Assembly (NCBI GenBank): GCA_965243525.1
Contig: OZ251568.1
Coordinates: forward strand, 1,728,210 to 1,792,209
Reading direction: 5' to 3'
From: WTKD01 sp965243525
GTDB taxonomy: Bacteria; Spirochaetota; Spirochaetia; WTKD01
Length of the DNA stretch: 64,000 bases
The notes below the pieces were generated by a model, which saw only the letters and a list, made by a program, of their open reading frames with translations, searched no databases and was not told the DNA's origin. How positions within the stretch are numbered: position 1 is the first letter of the stretch; each line of letters starts with the position of its first letter. Position numbers and translations under genes: made by a program. Positions 28,809 to 36,948 of the stretch are shown piece after piece.

Positions 28809-30804
28809 GATAAAGTATATTCTTCTCGCAATACTCTTGTGTTTGTTCTCTGGTGCAGTTGCAGGACAAATGACAGCGATTCAACGCGAGGCACTTGCAA
28901 ATCAGGAATTTCGATGGGGTGTTGGGAGCATTAATGCAGGGCAGTATACCGAAGCGATTGTTTCTTTTACGCGCTCACTGGGATTTTTGACAAATAATGC
29001 AACAATACAAAAATGGTTGGGTCATGCATATTATGCAAGTGGATACAACGATGCTGCTATTGAGCAATGGAATATCGTCAACACCGATCAGCGCAGTGCG
29101 TTGATTACAAGTCTTATCGCAATACTCACGAGCAGAAAACAACAAGTTCTGCCTGTTGAACAAGGAACAGAGTATATTGATGTTGCACATATAGAGGGAA
29201 ACATCGAACAACGTATTCATCGCCCTACGGCAGTTCATGCAAATTCGGATGGCAGTATCTATGTGAGTTCTATGGGAAGCAACCGAGTCTTGCAACTATC
29301 TGCAGATGGAACGATTCTGCAGGAATACAGTGGAACTATCAACAGTGTTAAAACTCCATTTGATCTTACTACGTACAAAAACTACCTTTTCGTCACAGAG
29401 ATAGCACAAGATACGGTGATGCGTATTGATCTCGATACGCGACAGAGCATTCGGTTTGGATCTTCAGGCAGTGGTCCGGGGGAGTTCCATGGGCCACAGT
29501 ATATCAGTTCTGATGATGAGGGCAGTGTATACATCAGTGATTGGGGAAATAAGCGTATCTGTAAATACGATCTTGATGGAAATTTTTTGTTTTCATTTGG
29601 TGATGAACCGCAACGAGGTTTTTTAGGATTACAAGAACCGACCGGCGTCATGTACCATAACCAGAGAGTCTACGTTGCTGATCGAAAGAGCACAGGTTTG
29701 CATACGTTTGACAGAAGTGGAAACTATATTGAGTTTATTGATCTTGATATTGCTGACGTCGAATCCGTTGAAATGGTCCTCCCTGAGACATTGTTGTTGA
29801 TTCAAAACAACAGAATTTTTTTGGTAGATATTGAAACAAGACGTATTCTCAATACAGTTGGCGAAGCGACGGCATTTGGACTGAGTTCAGCTGTCACTGA
29901 TGTGAATGATCATATCATTGCAACTGATGTTGAGCGTAATGAACTTGTCGCCTATGCACCATTTTCTAGTTCTGTTGGGGGTATATTCACCCGCATTGAA
30001 CAAATACGCCATGCAGAATTTCCAAGAGTGAGTGTCTCGATGCGCCTTGAAAATGCCTTGGGAAATCCTATAATGGGGCTCTCTCAGGAAAATATATTCT
30101 TGTTTGAAGAGGGAAAGCAGATTCCCCATTTCACCATTGATTCGGCATCCTATCTGAATACTACGACTGATTTTGTCGTAGTGATCCAAGCAGATGATTA
30201 TGCAACGTCGATAGAGCGTCAGCTTGCGCAAGGCATCCGAGCCTATCTTATCAATGATCTTGATATCAACGTTGAACAGATTGCATGGGGAGCAGAGACA
30301 GTTCTTCCTATGACTGTGAAAAATGATGATACGTTTTCAGGAAATAATACGCTGTCCCAATGGAAATTAGACCAGACCATACGTATAGCGGGGAATACCC
30401 TTGTTCAGGCAGGAAGGATTCGGCGAGGAATACTGCTCGTAACTCAGGGGGACATTGGTACTGGAGAACATTTTCAAAGTATAAACCTTACCGTAACCGT
30501 GCAGTTTTTGCAGAATAATGGTATTCAACTCCATCTATTACATTTAGGCGATGCGCCACTAAGCAGAGAACTGTATTATATTGCAAATGAAACTGGCGGA
30601 ACGATTCTAACCAGACCACCAATCTCTGAAGGGATACGCGATATTGCAGAGGCGCAAAAGAATGCTCCAACAGGACTGTACATCCTTCGCTATACAAGTG
30701 ATGTTGTGCAACGAGAGCCAATTCAGTACGTACCGATTACCACAGAAATAGAATATTTTGTGCGATCATCTCGTGCGGAGAGCGGCTTTTTTCTTGTTCC
30801 CTAG
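28789..30804 (+). CDS. Secreted TPR / NHL-repeat / VWA-like protein
   Basis: 671 residues. Signal peptide at residues 1-30 (KYILLAILLCLFSGAVAGQ). Residues 35-95 form TPR-like helices (SINAGQYTEAIVSFTRSLG, then WLGHAYYASGYNDAAIEQW). About 130-390 are NHL/six-bladed propeller repeats with motifs such as GSIYVSSMGSNRVLQLS, GSVYISDWGNKRICKYD and VYVADRKSTGLHTFD. From about 410 there is a VWA-like region (TTDFVVVIQADDYATSIERQ) in which the MIDAS motif DxSxS is not preserved. Likely a periplasmic or surface protein-interaction platform. The ATG at 28789 fits the signal peptide; the longer in-frame extension reads through the TPR gene. Confidence 0.75.
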   Translation: MKNSIVKIKYILLAILLCLFSGAVAGQMTAIQREALANQEFRWGVGSINAGQYTEAIVSFTRSLGFLTNNATIQKWLGHAYYASGYNDAAIEQWNIVNTDQRSALITSLIAILTSRKQQVLPVEQGTEYIDVAHIEGNIEQRIHRPTAVHANSDGSIYVSSMGSNRVLQLSADGTILQEYSGTINSVKTPFDLTTYKNYLFVTEIAQDTVMRIDLDTRQSIRFGSSGSGPGEFHGPQYISSDDEGSVYISDWGNKRICKYDLDGNFLFSFGDEPQRGFLGLQEPTGVMYHNQRVYVADRKSTGLHTFDRSGNYIEFIDLDIADVESVEMVLPETLLLIQNNRIFLVDIETRRILNTVGEATAFGLSSAVTDVNDHIIATDVERNELVAYAPFSSSVGGIFTRIEQIRHAEFPRVSVSMRLENALGNPIMGLSQENIFLFEEGKQIPHFTIDSASYLNTTTDFVVVIQADDYATSIERQLAQGIRAYLINDLDINVEQIAWGAETVLPMTVKNDDTFSGNNTLSQWKLDQTIRIAGNTLVQAGRIRRGILLVTQGDIGTGEHFQSINLTVTVQFLQNNGIQLHLLHLGDAPLSRELYYIANETGGTILTRPPISEGIRDIAEAQKNAPTGLYILRYTSDVVQREPIQYVPITTEIEYFVRSSRAESGFFLVP

Positions 30805-30817
30805 CTATTAAAATCAG

Positions 30818-30846
30818 TTGAATTTGTTATTCCTGTGATATACTAT
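30818..30846 (+). promoter_or_regulatory. Promoter of clpS, predicted leaderless
   Basis: TTGAAT (30818-30823), exactly 17 bases, TACTAT (30841-30846). The clpS ATG begins at 30854, 8 bases after the -10 box, so transcription should start at the ATG or one base before it. Only a weak AGG could serve as ribosome-binding site. Confidence 0.65.
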
Positions 30847-30853
30847 AGGTACG

Positions 30854-31156
30854 ATGCATCCCAATTCACAGGAATCAGTTTTAGAACTACAACATAATAT
30901 TCCTCAATACACTGTTGTGATGCATAACGATGATTACACAACGATGGAATTTGTAGTTGCTATTCTCCATACCATTTTTCACCATGCGCTTGATGAAGCA
31001 ACACGACTTATGGATTGCATTCATACTGGTGGCGCGACCGCTGTCGGTGCATATGCCTACGATATCGCAGTAACAAAGGTTAAGCAGGTGCATGATATTG
31101 CACAGGAGAATGGATTTCCATTGCGGTGCACTGTGGAGGAATCTTATGAATCTTGA
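30854..31156 (+). CDS. clpS: ATP-dependent Clp protease adaptor ClpS
   Basis: 100 residues. YTVVMHNDDYTTMEFVVAIL is the ClpS signature, with the hydrophobic pocket and the Asn-Asp-Asp that bind an N-terminal amino group; CIHTGGATAVGAYAYDIAVTK forms the second conserved half. It delivers proteins bearing N-degron residues (Leu, Phe, Tyr, Trp) to ClpA. It overlaps clpA by 11 bases. The predicted message is leaderless. Confidence 0.93.
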   Translation: MHPNSQESVLELQHNIPQYTVVMHNDDYTTMEFVVAILHTIFHHALDEATRLMDCIHTGGATAVGAYAYDIAVTKVKQVHDIAQENGFPLRCTVEESYES

Positions 31157-33563
31157 TAGGGATTTACATTCTGCGTTGAATGCAGCGTTAGACGAGGCGA
31201 GAACTCAAAACCATGAGTATCTGACTCCTGAGCATCTGCTCTACAAGCTTCTTGATTTTGAATATGTCATAGACTTGTTTGAGTTATGTTCTGTTTCTTC
31301 TGAGGATTTGCGAAGAAATGTGCTGATCTATTTATCAAAGAATGTTCCAATCACTGAGAATCCTCGCCCGGAGCAATCAATCAGTTTTCAGAATATTTTT
31401 GAACGCGCAATTATTCGATCTCGTAGCGCCGATAAGCAAAATGTTGATATTGGTGACTTTATTGTTGCTATTTTTGATGAAGAACGTTGCTATAGTTCTG
31501 ACATTTTGCGAAAAGCAGGGGTGCATCGCATTGATCTGATCAACGCTATTTCACAGGAAATTTTTACTGATTCTGGAAGGTTTGAAGATTCTGAACATAC
31601 GATGGAAGAAGATTCGCTAGAACAGGATTCGTATAAGCAGTACGACCAAGATGCTGAGACTCAATCTTCAAAACGAGTAAGAAAAAAACGTTTTTTGCTC
31701 TATGAGCATGCGGTTGATCTTGTTGAAGCAGCAGAAGATGGAAAGCTTGATCCTGTTGTTGGAAGGGAGCAGGAGATAGAACGTTCTATTCTGGTGCTTT
31801 GTCGACGTACTAAAAATAATCCTCTGCATGTGGGCGAGCCAGGTGTTGGAAAAACAGCGATCACCCATGGTCTTGCGCAGCGAATTGCTCAAAAAGAGGT
31901 GCCTGAAAAATTATTGGATAAGCGCGTATTTGCGCTAGATTTAGGATCCTTGCTTGCCGGGACACGCTATCGAGGAGATTTTGAGAAGCGAATAAAGCAA
32001 ATACTTTCAGAAATCGAGAAATTGGGAAATGTCATTTTGTTCATCGATGAACTACATACATTGATCGGTGCAGGAGCAGTCACCGGCGGAAATCTTGATG
32101 CATCGAACCTGTTCAAGCCGGCACTTGCGAACGGGCTGCTCCGTTGTATTGGCGCAACTACCTATGATGAATACAAAAAATTTGTTGAGAAAGATAAATC
32201 TTTGCTGAGGCGCTTTCAGAAAATAGATGTGAAGGAACCTAGTTCAGACGAAACACTCACAATCCTTCAAGGAATTATTCCCCGCTTTGAGAAGTTCCAC
32301 CGGGTGCAATACACTGAACAGGCATTGCAAATGGCTATTGAACTTTCTGTTCGGCATTTGCATGATCGTTTCCTTCCAGATAAAGCTATCGACGTCATAG
32401 ACGAAGCTGGAGCGGCTCAATCAATCTATCTAAAAACAGATCTTGAATCCTATGAATATGATTCTTCAGCCCGTACAACGAAAACCTTTGCGTATCACAA
32501 AGATACGAATGAAGGTGAGGTACTCATTCTTGAGAAACAAGGTATGGATGTCAAAGATTCCGGAAGCCAAGAAAATAACGTAGACACGCAGGATATCGAG
32601 CGAGTTATTGCAAGAATGGCGAACATCCCTGTGTTTACTATCCAAGAAAAAGAGAAAAAATCACTGCAGAATCTGCAGCAAAACCTCGAATCACAGATAT
32701 TTGGCCAAAAAACAGCAGTCGAGACAGTTGTTGCGTCGATCAAGCGTTCTCGTGCGGGATTCAAAGAAGACACAAAGCCAGTTGCATCGTTTTTGTTTGT
32801 GGGGCCAACTGGAGTGGGAAAAACTGAATTGAGCAAATGTCTTGCCTCTGATCTGGGCATTGCATTTCATCGGTTTGACATGAGCGAATACCAAGAAAAG
32901 CATACTGTTTCACGTTTATTGGGTGCTCCCCCTGGATATGTTGGATATGAGGAGAGCGGATTATTAACAGATTCGGTTCGAAAGCAGCCACATTCTGTGC
33001 TATTACTCGATGAAATTGAAAAAGCTCATTCAGATATATTCAACGTGCTTCTGCAAGTAATGGATTATGCAACGATAACTGATAGCGCAGGAAGAAAAAT
33101 AAGTTTCAAACATTGTACAATTATTATGACTTCCAACATTGGCGTCAGCAATATAGGCAAGTCTTTAATTGGATTTGGTGAACGTGTCGAACAGTCGAAC
33201 ATCGTCTACAAAGAGATTGAGAAGATGTTTTCTCCGGAGTTTAGAAATCGCTTGGACAAGATTGTGCTATTCGAGCATTTGAACAAGGAATCGATCAGGG
33301 CAATTGTAGACATGCACATGCAGAAGGTTTCGCAAAATCTTGCTAAAAAAAATGTTCAGTTACAATGGGATGATGCTGTTATTGATTGGATTGGTGAAAA
33401 AGCGTATTCAATTGAATTTGGAGCAAGAAACATAGACAGAACGATACACGCTGAGATAAATGATGTATTAATTGACGAACTATTGTTTGGCTCTCTTGCT
33501 GATGGGGGACAGGTTACGATCCATATTCAAAACGACGCTCTTTCATTTGAATATGGAGCTTAA
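31146..33563 (+). CDS. clpA: ATP-dependent Clp protease ATP-binding subunit ClpA
   Basis: 805 residues. N-domain (residues 1-150, two Clp-N repeats beginning DLHSALNAALDEARTQNHEY), then D1 AAA+ with Walker A GEPGVGKTA, Walker B VILFIDELHTLIGAG, and D2 with Walker A GPTGVGKTE, Walker B VLLLDEIEKAH. There is no ClpB-type middle coiled coil, which separates it from ClpB; the pairing with clpS and its architecture identify ClpA. It unfolds substrates for ClpP, which is not in this window. An acidic insert of about 30 residues (EEDSLEQDSYKQYDQDAETQ) follows the N-domain. Translation start at 31146 overlaps clpS. Confidence 0.93.
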   Translation: MNLDRDLHSALNAALDEARTQNHEYLTPEHLLYKLLDFEYVIDLFELCSVSSEDLRRNVLIYLSKNVPITENPRPEQSISFQNIFERAIIRSRSADKQNVDIGDFIVAIFDEERCYSSDILRKAGVHRIDLINAISQEIFTDSGRFEDSEHTMEEDSLEQDSYKQYDQDAETQSSKRVRKKRFLLYEHAVDLVEAAEDGKLDPVVGREQEIERSILVLCRRTKNNPLHVGEPGVGKTAITHGLAQRIAQKEVPEKLLDKRVFALDLGSLLAGTRYRGDFEKRIKQILSEIEKLGNVILFIDELHTLIGAGAVTGGNLDASNLFKPALANGLLRCIGATTYDEYKKFVEKDKSLLRRFQKIDVKEPSSDETLTILQGIIPRFEKFHRVQYTEQALQMAIELSVRHLHDRFLPDKAIDVIDEAGAAQSIYLKTDLESYEYDSSARTTKTFAYHKDTNEGEVLILEKQGMDVKDSGSQENNVDTQDIERVIARMANIPVFTIQEKEKKSLQNLQQNLESQIFGQKTAVETVVASIKRSRAGFKEDTKPVASFLFVGPTGVGKTELSKCLASDLGIAFHRFDMSEYQEKHTVSRLLGAPPGYVGYEESGLLTDSVRKQPHSVLLLDEIEKAHSDIFNVLLQVMDYATITDSAGRKISFKHCTIIMTSNIGVSNIGKSLIGFGERVEQSNIVYKEIEKMFSPEFRNRLDKIVLFEHLNKESIRAIVDMHMQKVSQNLAKKNVQLQWDDAVIDWIGEKAYSIEFGARNIDRTIHAEINDVLIDELLFGSLADGGQVTIHIQNDALSFEYGA

Positions 33564-34212
33564 AGAACTATATAAGAATGAACTTCCAGATCCAAATCTT
33601 GCGGACCCAAGTGGATTGCTGTTTGTCAGTGAGGGATTTGATCCGGCATTAACACTTACTGCCTATATGAAGGGAGTCTTTCCCTGGACCGATGATGGGG
33701 ACATTGTTGGATGGTATTCTCCTGTTACACGACCCGTCATCACCAGAGAGTCTGCACATGTTCCTCGGCGGATAAAACGATATCTACGTACAAAGCAGTA
33801 TAGGATCACGGTGAATGAATGTCCGAATATGGTGATATACCAATGTAGCCAAGTTCCTCGTAAATTCTCTAAGACATCATGGATAACCGAACGATTTATT
33901 CGGCACTACGATGAGTTGATTGATTTTGGCTATGTTCTTTCTGTTGAGGTATGGAATCATAATTTGCTTATCGGTGGATTATTTGGATTGGTGTTGGAGC
34001 AAGTCTTTTTCGGAGAGTCTATGTTTTCTGTGGCAGATTGTGCATCAAATTATGCCTTTGCCTATTTGATAGAATCATTGTTAGGAAAACAGTTTGTCTT
34101 GATTGACTGTCAAGTTACGTCTGACTATCTTACACGTTTTGGTGCTGTTGAAATCCCTCGAAGAAAATATATCAAACTGTTACAGGAAATATACAATCCG
34201 GCTACGCTGTAA
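33553..34212 (+). CDS. aat: Leucyl/phenylalanyl-tRNA-protein transferase
   Basis: 219 residues. Signature blocks: GLLFVSEGFDPALTLTAYMKGVFPW, GWYSPVTRPVI, SKTSWITERFIRHY and VFFGESMFSVADCASNYAFAYL, with the conserved CQV near the C-terminus. Aat transfers Leu or Phe from tRNA to proteins with N-terminal Lys or Arg and so creates the degron that ClpS recognises. The ATG at 33553 overlaps the end of clpA by 11 bases, so adaptor, unfoldase and degron writer form one translational unit. Its end overlaps the convergent HD-GYP gene by 11 bases. Confidence 0.93.
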   Translation: MELKELYKNELPDPNLADPSGLLFVSEGFDPALTLTAYMKGVFPWTDDGDIVGWYSPVTRPVITRESAHVPRRIKRYLRTKQYRITVNECPNMVIYQCSQVPRKFSKTSWITERFIRHYDELIDFGYVLSVEVWNHNLLIGGLFGLVLEQVFFGESMFSVADCASNYAFAYLIESLLGKQFVLIDCQVTSDYLTRFGAVEIPRRKYIKLLQEIYNPATL

Positions 34213-35380
34213 ATTCTTTTACGGTGGGAAAAAGTTTTTTGGTGAGTAATTTGTAAATCTCTTCTGGAGCAATCCCCGTTATTTTGTTAATCTCTGCCTT
34301 TGTTGAAATGACAGCAGGACTTTGCGGTTGAGTATTATTATCAAGATGAATAGCGACAAAAGGTGATTTCGGTGAGTGGTGATCAATCTCAACTACAATG
34401 CCGTATCGATTACCGGTGACCGCTACTATGCTTCCTAGTGGATACATAGAATTAGTGCGGATAAAGTCTTGAACGACAGGTGCCGAGAGCTTTTTGTTAG
34501 CTTGTTTTATAACAGCAACCATTGATTGATGTGCCGTATATCGTTTTCTGTAGGTGCGATCAGAAATCATCGAAGCAAATACACTACATACCGAAATGAT
34601 TTTTGCATTCTGCAATATTTCATTCTCAGACAATCCTAAAGGATACCCGGCACCATTTACAAATTCACGACTTTGCAAAATAGCATTGCAGACTATGGGA
34701 GAACAATTGAGTGATTTTGCAATCTTATAGCCGTACACCGGGATCAAGGCGATTTGTTTCTTCTCATTCATGCTCAGATCACCCTCGTTGAAGATGACTG
34801 ATTCAGGAAGATTTAGTATGCCAATATTATGAAGCATTGCTCCCATAGCAAGATCCACAAAATGATGATAGGGGAGTTTCAACTGAACTGCATAGGATAT
34901 CACTAGGATTGTTGTTTTTAAGGCAGTTTCAGTGATGTGTGAAAATACTCTGTTTTCCGTTGTCGGCGTGATCATATGTTCAAGATACAAAATATGTTTT
35001 GAGTCTGATTTTACTTCAGAAATAATGCTATGGGATAATCCTGCAATATCATCGAGAGAGAAGCCTTGGAGAGTTTTCAAAACCCCTAAGATGCGGATAA
35101 TTTCATGCGACCACGAATAGTATTTTTTCATCGCCTGAAGGATCTTTGGATCTCTTTCCGGGCCTTCTGGCTTTGGAGGAGCTGATCCTTTTATGGTGTA
35201 TTGTACCGGTGTATCAATGGAGGTAGCTTTTTCTATAGTGAAACGTTCATCAAACTCCTTGTCAGTTAACTTGTTTTTGAGCTTCAAATCATACCGTTTG
35301 AACAACTGTAGCATTTCATCTGTTTCTGGAACGCCTTTGGAGATGATGAGGTATTCATCGTCTAAAAATATGTAACTCAC
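34202..35380 (-). CDS. Degenerate HD-GYP domain protein
   Basis: 392 residues. An N-terminal region of about 90 residues precedes an HD-GYP fold. The key positions are altered: the HD dyad is His-Asn (MLHNIGIL, about 184-185), the HPxxG motif reads IPVYG, the HHE motif is SRE (about 237-239), and the GYP loop is VNGAGYPLGL. Only the first His (near 148, FSHITETAL) survives among the usual metal ligands. Phosphodiesterase activity on cyclic di-GMP is therefore unlikely; it may be a binding or scaffold protein. A C-terminal beta-rich domain (YGIVVEIDHHSPKSPFVAIH) follows. The start is GTG. The 3' end overlaps aat on the other strand. Confidence 0.8.
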   Translation of the reverse strand: MSYIFLDDEYLIISKGVPETDEMLQLFKRYDLKLKNKLTDKEFDERFTIEKATSIDTPVQYTIKGSAPPKPEGPERDPKILQAMKKYYSWSHEIIRILGVLKTLQGFSLDDIAGLSHSIISEVKSDSKHILYLEHMITPTTENRVFSHITETALKTTILVISYAVQLKLPYHHFVDLAMGAMLHNIGILNLPESVIFNEGDLSMNEKKQIALIPVYGYKIAKSLNCSPIVCNAILQSREFVNGAGYPLGLSENEILQNAKIISVCSVFASMISDRTYRKRYTAHQSMVAVIKQANKKLSAPVVQDFIRTNSMYPLGSIVAVTGNRYGIVVEIDHHSPKSPFVAIHLDNNTQPQSPAVISTKAEINKITGIAPEEIYKLLTKKLFPTVKEFTA

Positions 35381-35693
35381 CTTGCGAGGTCCTTACGTAG
35401 ATGGAGTATAGTACAAACAAAGTCAAAAAGCAAGGTTGAAAATGATATCATATTCCTAGTGCACCCGTCCCTTTGTCTAATATATCTAACATTTGATAAA
35501 ATATTTTAATTAAACAAGATGTATATTCTGTATCATGCCTTTTTAGAACGGTTTATTGGTGGAGTAGATGTATGAATTACGTAATTATTTTTCTGCGGGA
35601 GGAAATTCTTGCGTCTTTCTAGGACATGAATATATACTAGATATACATATACTGTAATTTTGGTAGTTGCCCATAAGGTAATAAGGAGGAATT
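35381..35693. other. AT-rich divergent intergenic region with palindrome
   Basis: 313 bases between the HD-GYP gene (minus) and the secreted-protein gene (plus). It is very AT-rich and contains a perfect 12-base palindrome AATTACGTAATT at 35575-35586, which could be an operator, and the plus-strand promoter described separately. No RNA gene was recognised. Confidence 0.5.
35609..35638 (+). promoter_or_regulatory. Possible promoter of the secreted-protein gene
   Basis: TTGCGT (35609-35614), an 18-base spacer and TATACT (35633-35638). The predicted start near 35645 leaves a leader of about 49 bases with a strong AAGGAGG Shine-Dalgarno before the ATG at 35694. Confidence 0.4.
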
Positions 35694-36190
35694 ATGAGAC
35701 GTACATATTTTATTTTCATAGCATTGGTGACTTTTATTGCAGGTGGGGTTTTTGCTCAAGAGGCAGAATGGGGGCATTTCGACATCCCTCCCCTTGAGAA
35801 AAAGATAGACACAGAGTACAGCGTTAAATATGCACTGCAGGTATCTCGCTATTTAGATGACTACGATCAGAATGAAAATTCTCTTTTCGGGTCTACATTC
35901 CAAAGCGAGGGCCTTTCGAACTGACTGTCCGTGCTCCACTTCACAACAAAAGATGGGTTTTTGACGGTCCTGACTCCTACTATAAGATTGAGTTCCACCC
36001 GGGAGATCCCAAGCACAAAACCACATTAATCAAAGTTATTTTCTTTGGGGCGATCCACGAATTGTCATACTCGGATTTGCTGGAGGAAGATAGACATGGA
36101 ATATATGAGTTAAACGCCGGATTTACCGAAGAACTCATCCGAGAAGACATGCAAAAAGTATTAGACTATGTGATATCACAGTACCAATAA
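35694..36190 (+). pseudogene. Secreted hypothetical protein, broken by one frameshift
   Basis: The ATG with a strong AAGGAGG site opens a signal peptide (YFIFIALVTFIAGGVFAQ) and a short mature part. The frame then stops at 35922-35924, but the protein clearly continues in the next frame to a stop at 36188-36190 (RGPFELTVRAPLHNKRW, then DSYYKIEFHPGDPKHK and an acidic helical tail). Adding one T to the TTTT run at 35884-35887 joins the frames cleanly and gives 165 residues. The protein is not recognised; it would be periplasmic or exported. The break may be a real mutation or a homopolymer error in the assembly. It ends exactly where the convergent BRCT gene ends. Confidence 0.65.
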
Positions 36191-36814
36191 CTACCGCATG
36201 AACTTTGAAAAATGCTCCTCGCTGATTATCTTAATCGGGTGCCCTTTATCTCGGTAGTTCATTGCTTTTACTATCTTAGTCCCGCAGTTAGAGTGTATCC
36301 AGGTGTATGTTGCGTACTCCCCAACTAACAAATAATCAAGCTGCGCTGTTACATTTCTTTTTATTGCCCCGCCGAGCCTTTCAATGTATTTTTCTATTCC
36401 TCCTCTTGATCCTCCCATCAAAACAAACCCCCCAGTTAAACAAAAAGTTTTGTCTGGAAAGATAATCTCAGGAGCAGGATCATCAAGTGCTAGCTCTGTG
36501 CTCTTTTGGGTGAATAACTGAGAGGGGGAGCTTACATACTCTCTAAGATTTTTTAACAAAGACTTGCTTTCTTTTTTATCAACCACCCCATCTTTCAGGG
36601 CGTCTTCTACTCGCTTTGCTAGCTTGTTGGCAAGCGGGTCGTTCTCTAAATAAGCCCGATTTGCAGTTAGCCATTTTTTTAGGAATTTTGTTTCTTTCGA
36701 ATTCACTAAATCGTCCGCAATAACTCCCCGAGCCGCTCCAACCAACTCGTCGGACGCACGTTGCTCTATTTCCTTTTTACGGATGTTGCGTATTTTTTGG
36801 GTTTTGTTTTCCAT
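36191..36814 (-). CDS. BRCT-domain protein
   Basis: 207 residues. The first 100 residues are helical and charged (SKETKFLKKWLTANRAYLEN, then LAKRVEDALKDGVVDKKESK), resembling the N-terminal part of small tellurite- or TerB-like and BRCT-bearing proteins. Residues about 115-207 form a BRCT domain: FCLTGGFVLMGGSRGGIEKY is the first strand and helix, GGAIKRNVTAQLDYLLVGE the second, ending ISEEHFSKFM. BRCT domains bind phosphopeptides or DNA ends; here there is no ligase or catalytic part. A near-perfect Shine-Dalgarno AGGAGGAG precedes the start. The function is unknown; a DNA-damage role is only a guess. Confidence 0.75.
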   Translation of the reverse strand: MENKTQKIRNIRKKEIEQRASDELVGAARGVIADDLVNSKETKFLKKWLTANRAYLENDPLANKLAKRVEDALKDGVVDKKESKSLLKNLREYVSSPSQLFTQKSTELALDDPAPEIIFPDKTFCLTGGFVLMGGSRGGIEKYIERLGGAIKRNVTAQLDYLLVGEYATYTWIHSNCGTKIVKAMNYRDKGHPIKIISEEHFSKFMR

Positions 36815-36912
36815 ATACTCCTCCTATGCGCTACACAAAAATATATATAAATTATACTTAATATTATAGAGGAATTGCAGAGAGCACAATACGCTTAAAA
36901 AATCTATCCTAC

Positions 36913-36941
36913 TTGAGAGAAACCAGAAATAGTCCTACTAT
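36913..36941 (+). promoter_or_regulatory. Promoter of the aminotransferase-aaRS operon, predicted leaderless
   Basis: TTGAGA (36913-36918), exactly 17 bases, TACTAT (36936-36941). The ATG at 36949 begins 8 bases after the -10 box, the same geometry as clpS. No Shine-Dalgarno site is present before this ATG. Confidence 0.6.
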
Positions 36942-36948
36942 ATATGCC

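Noticed and set aside
35884..35924. Programmed ribosomal frameshifting as an explanation for the split secreted gene.
   Set aside because: No slippery heptamer and no obvious downstream pseudoknot; a homopolymer indel is the simpler reading.
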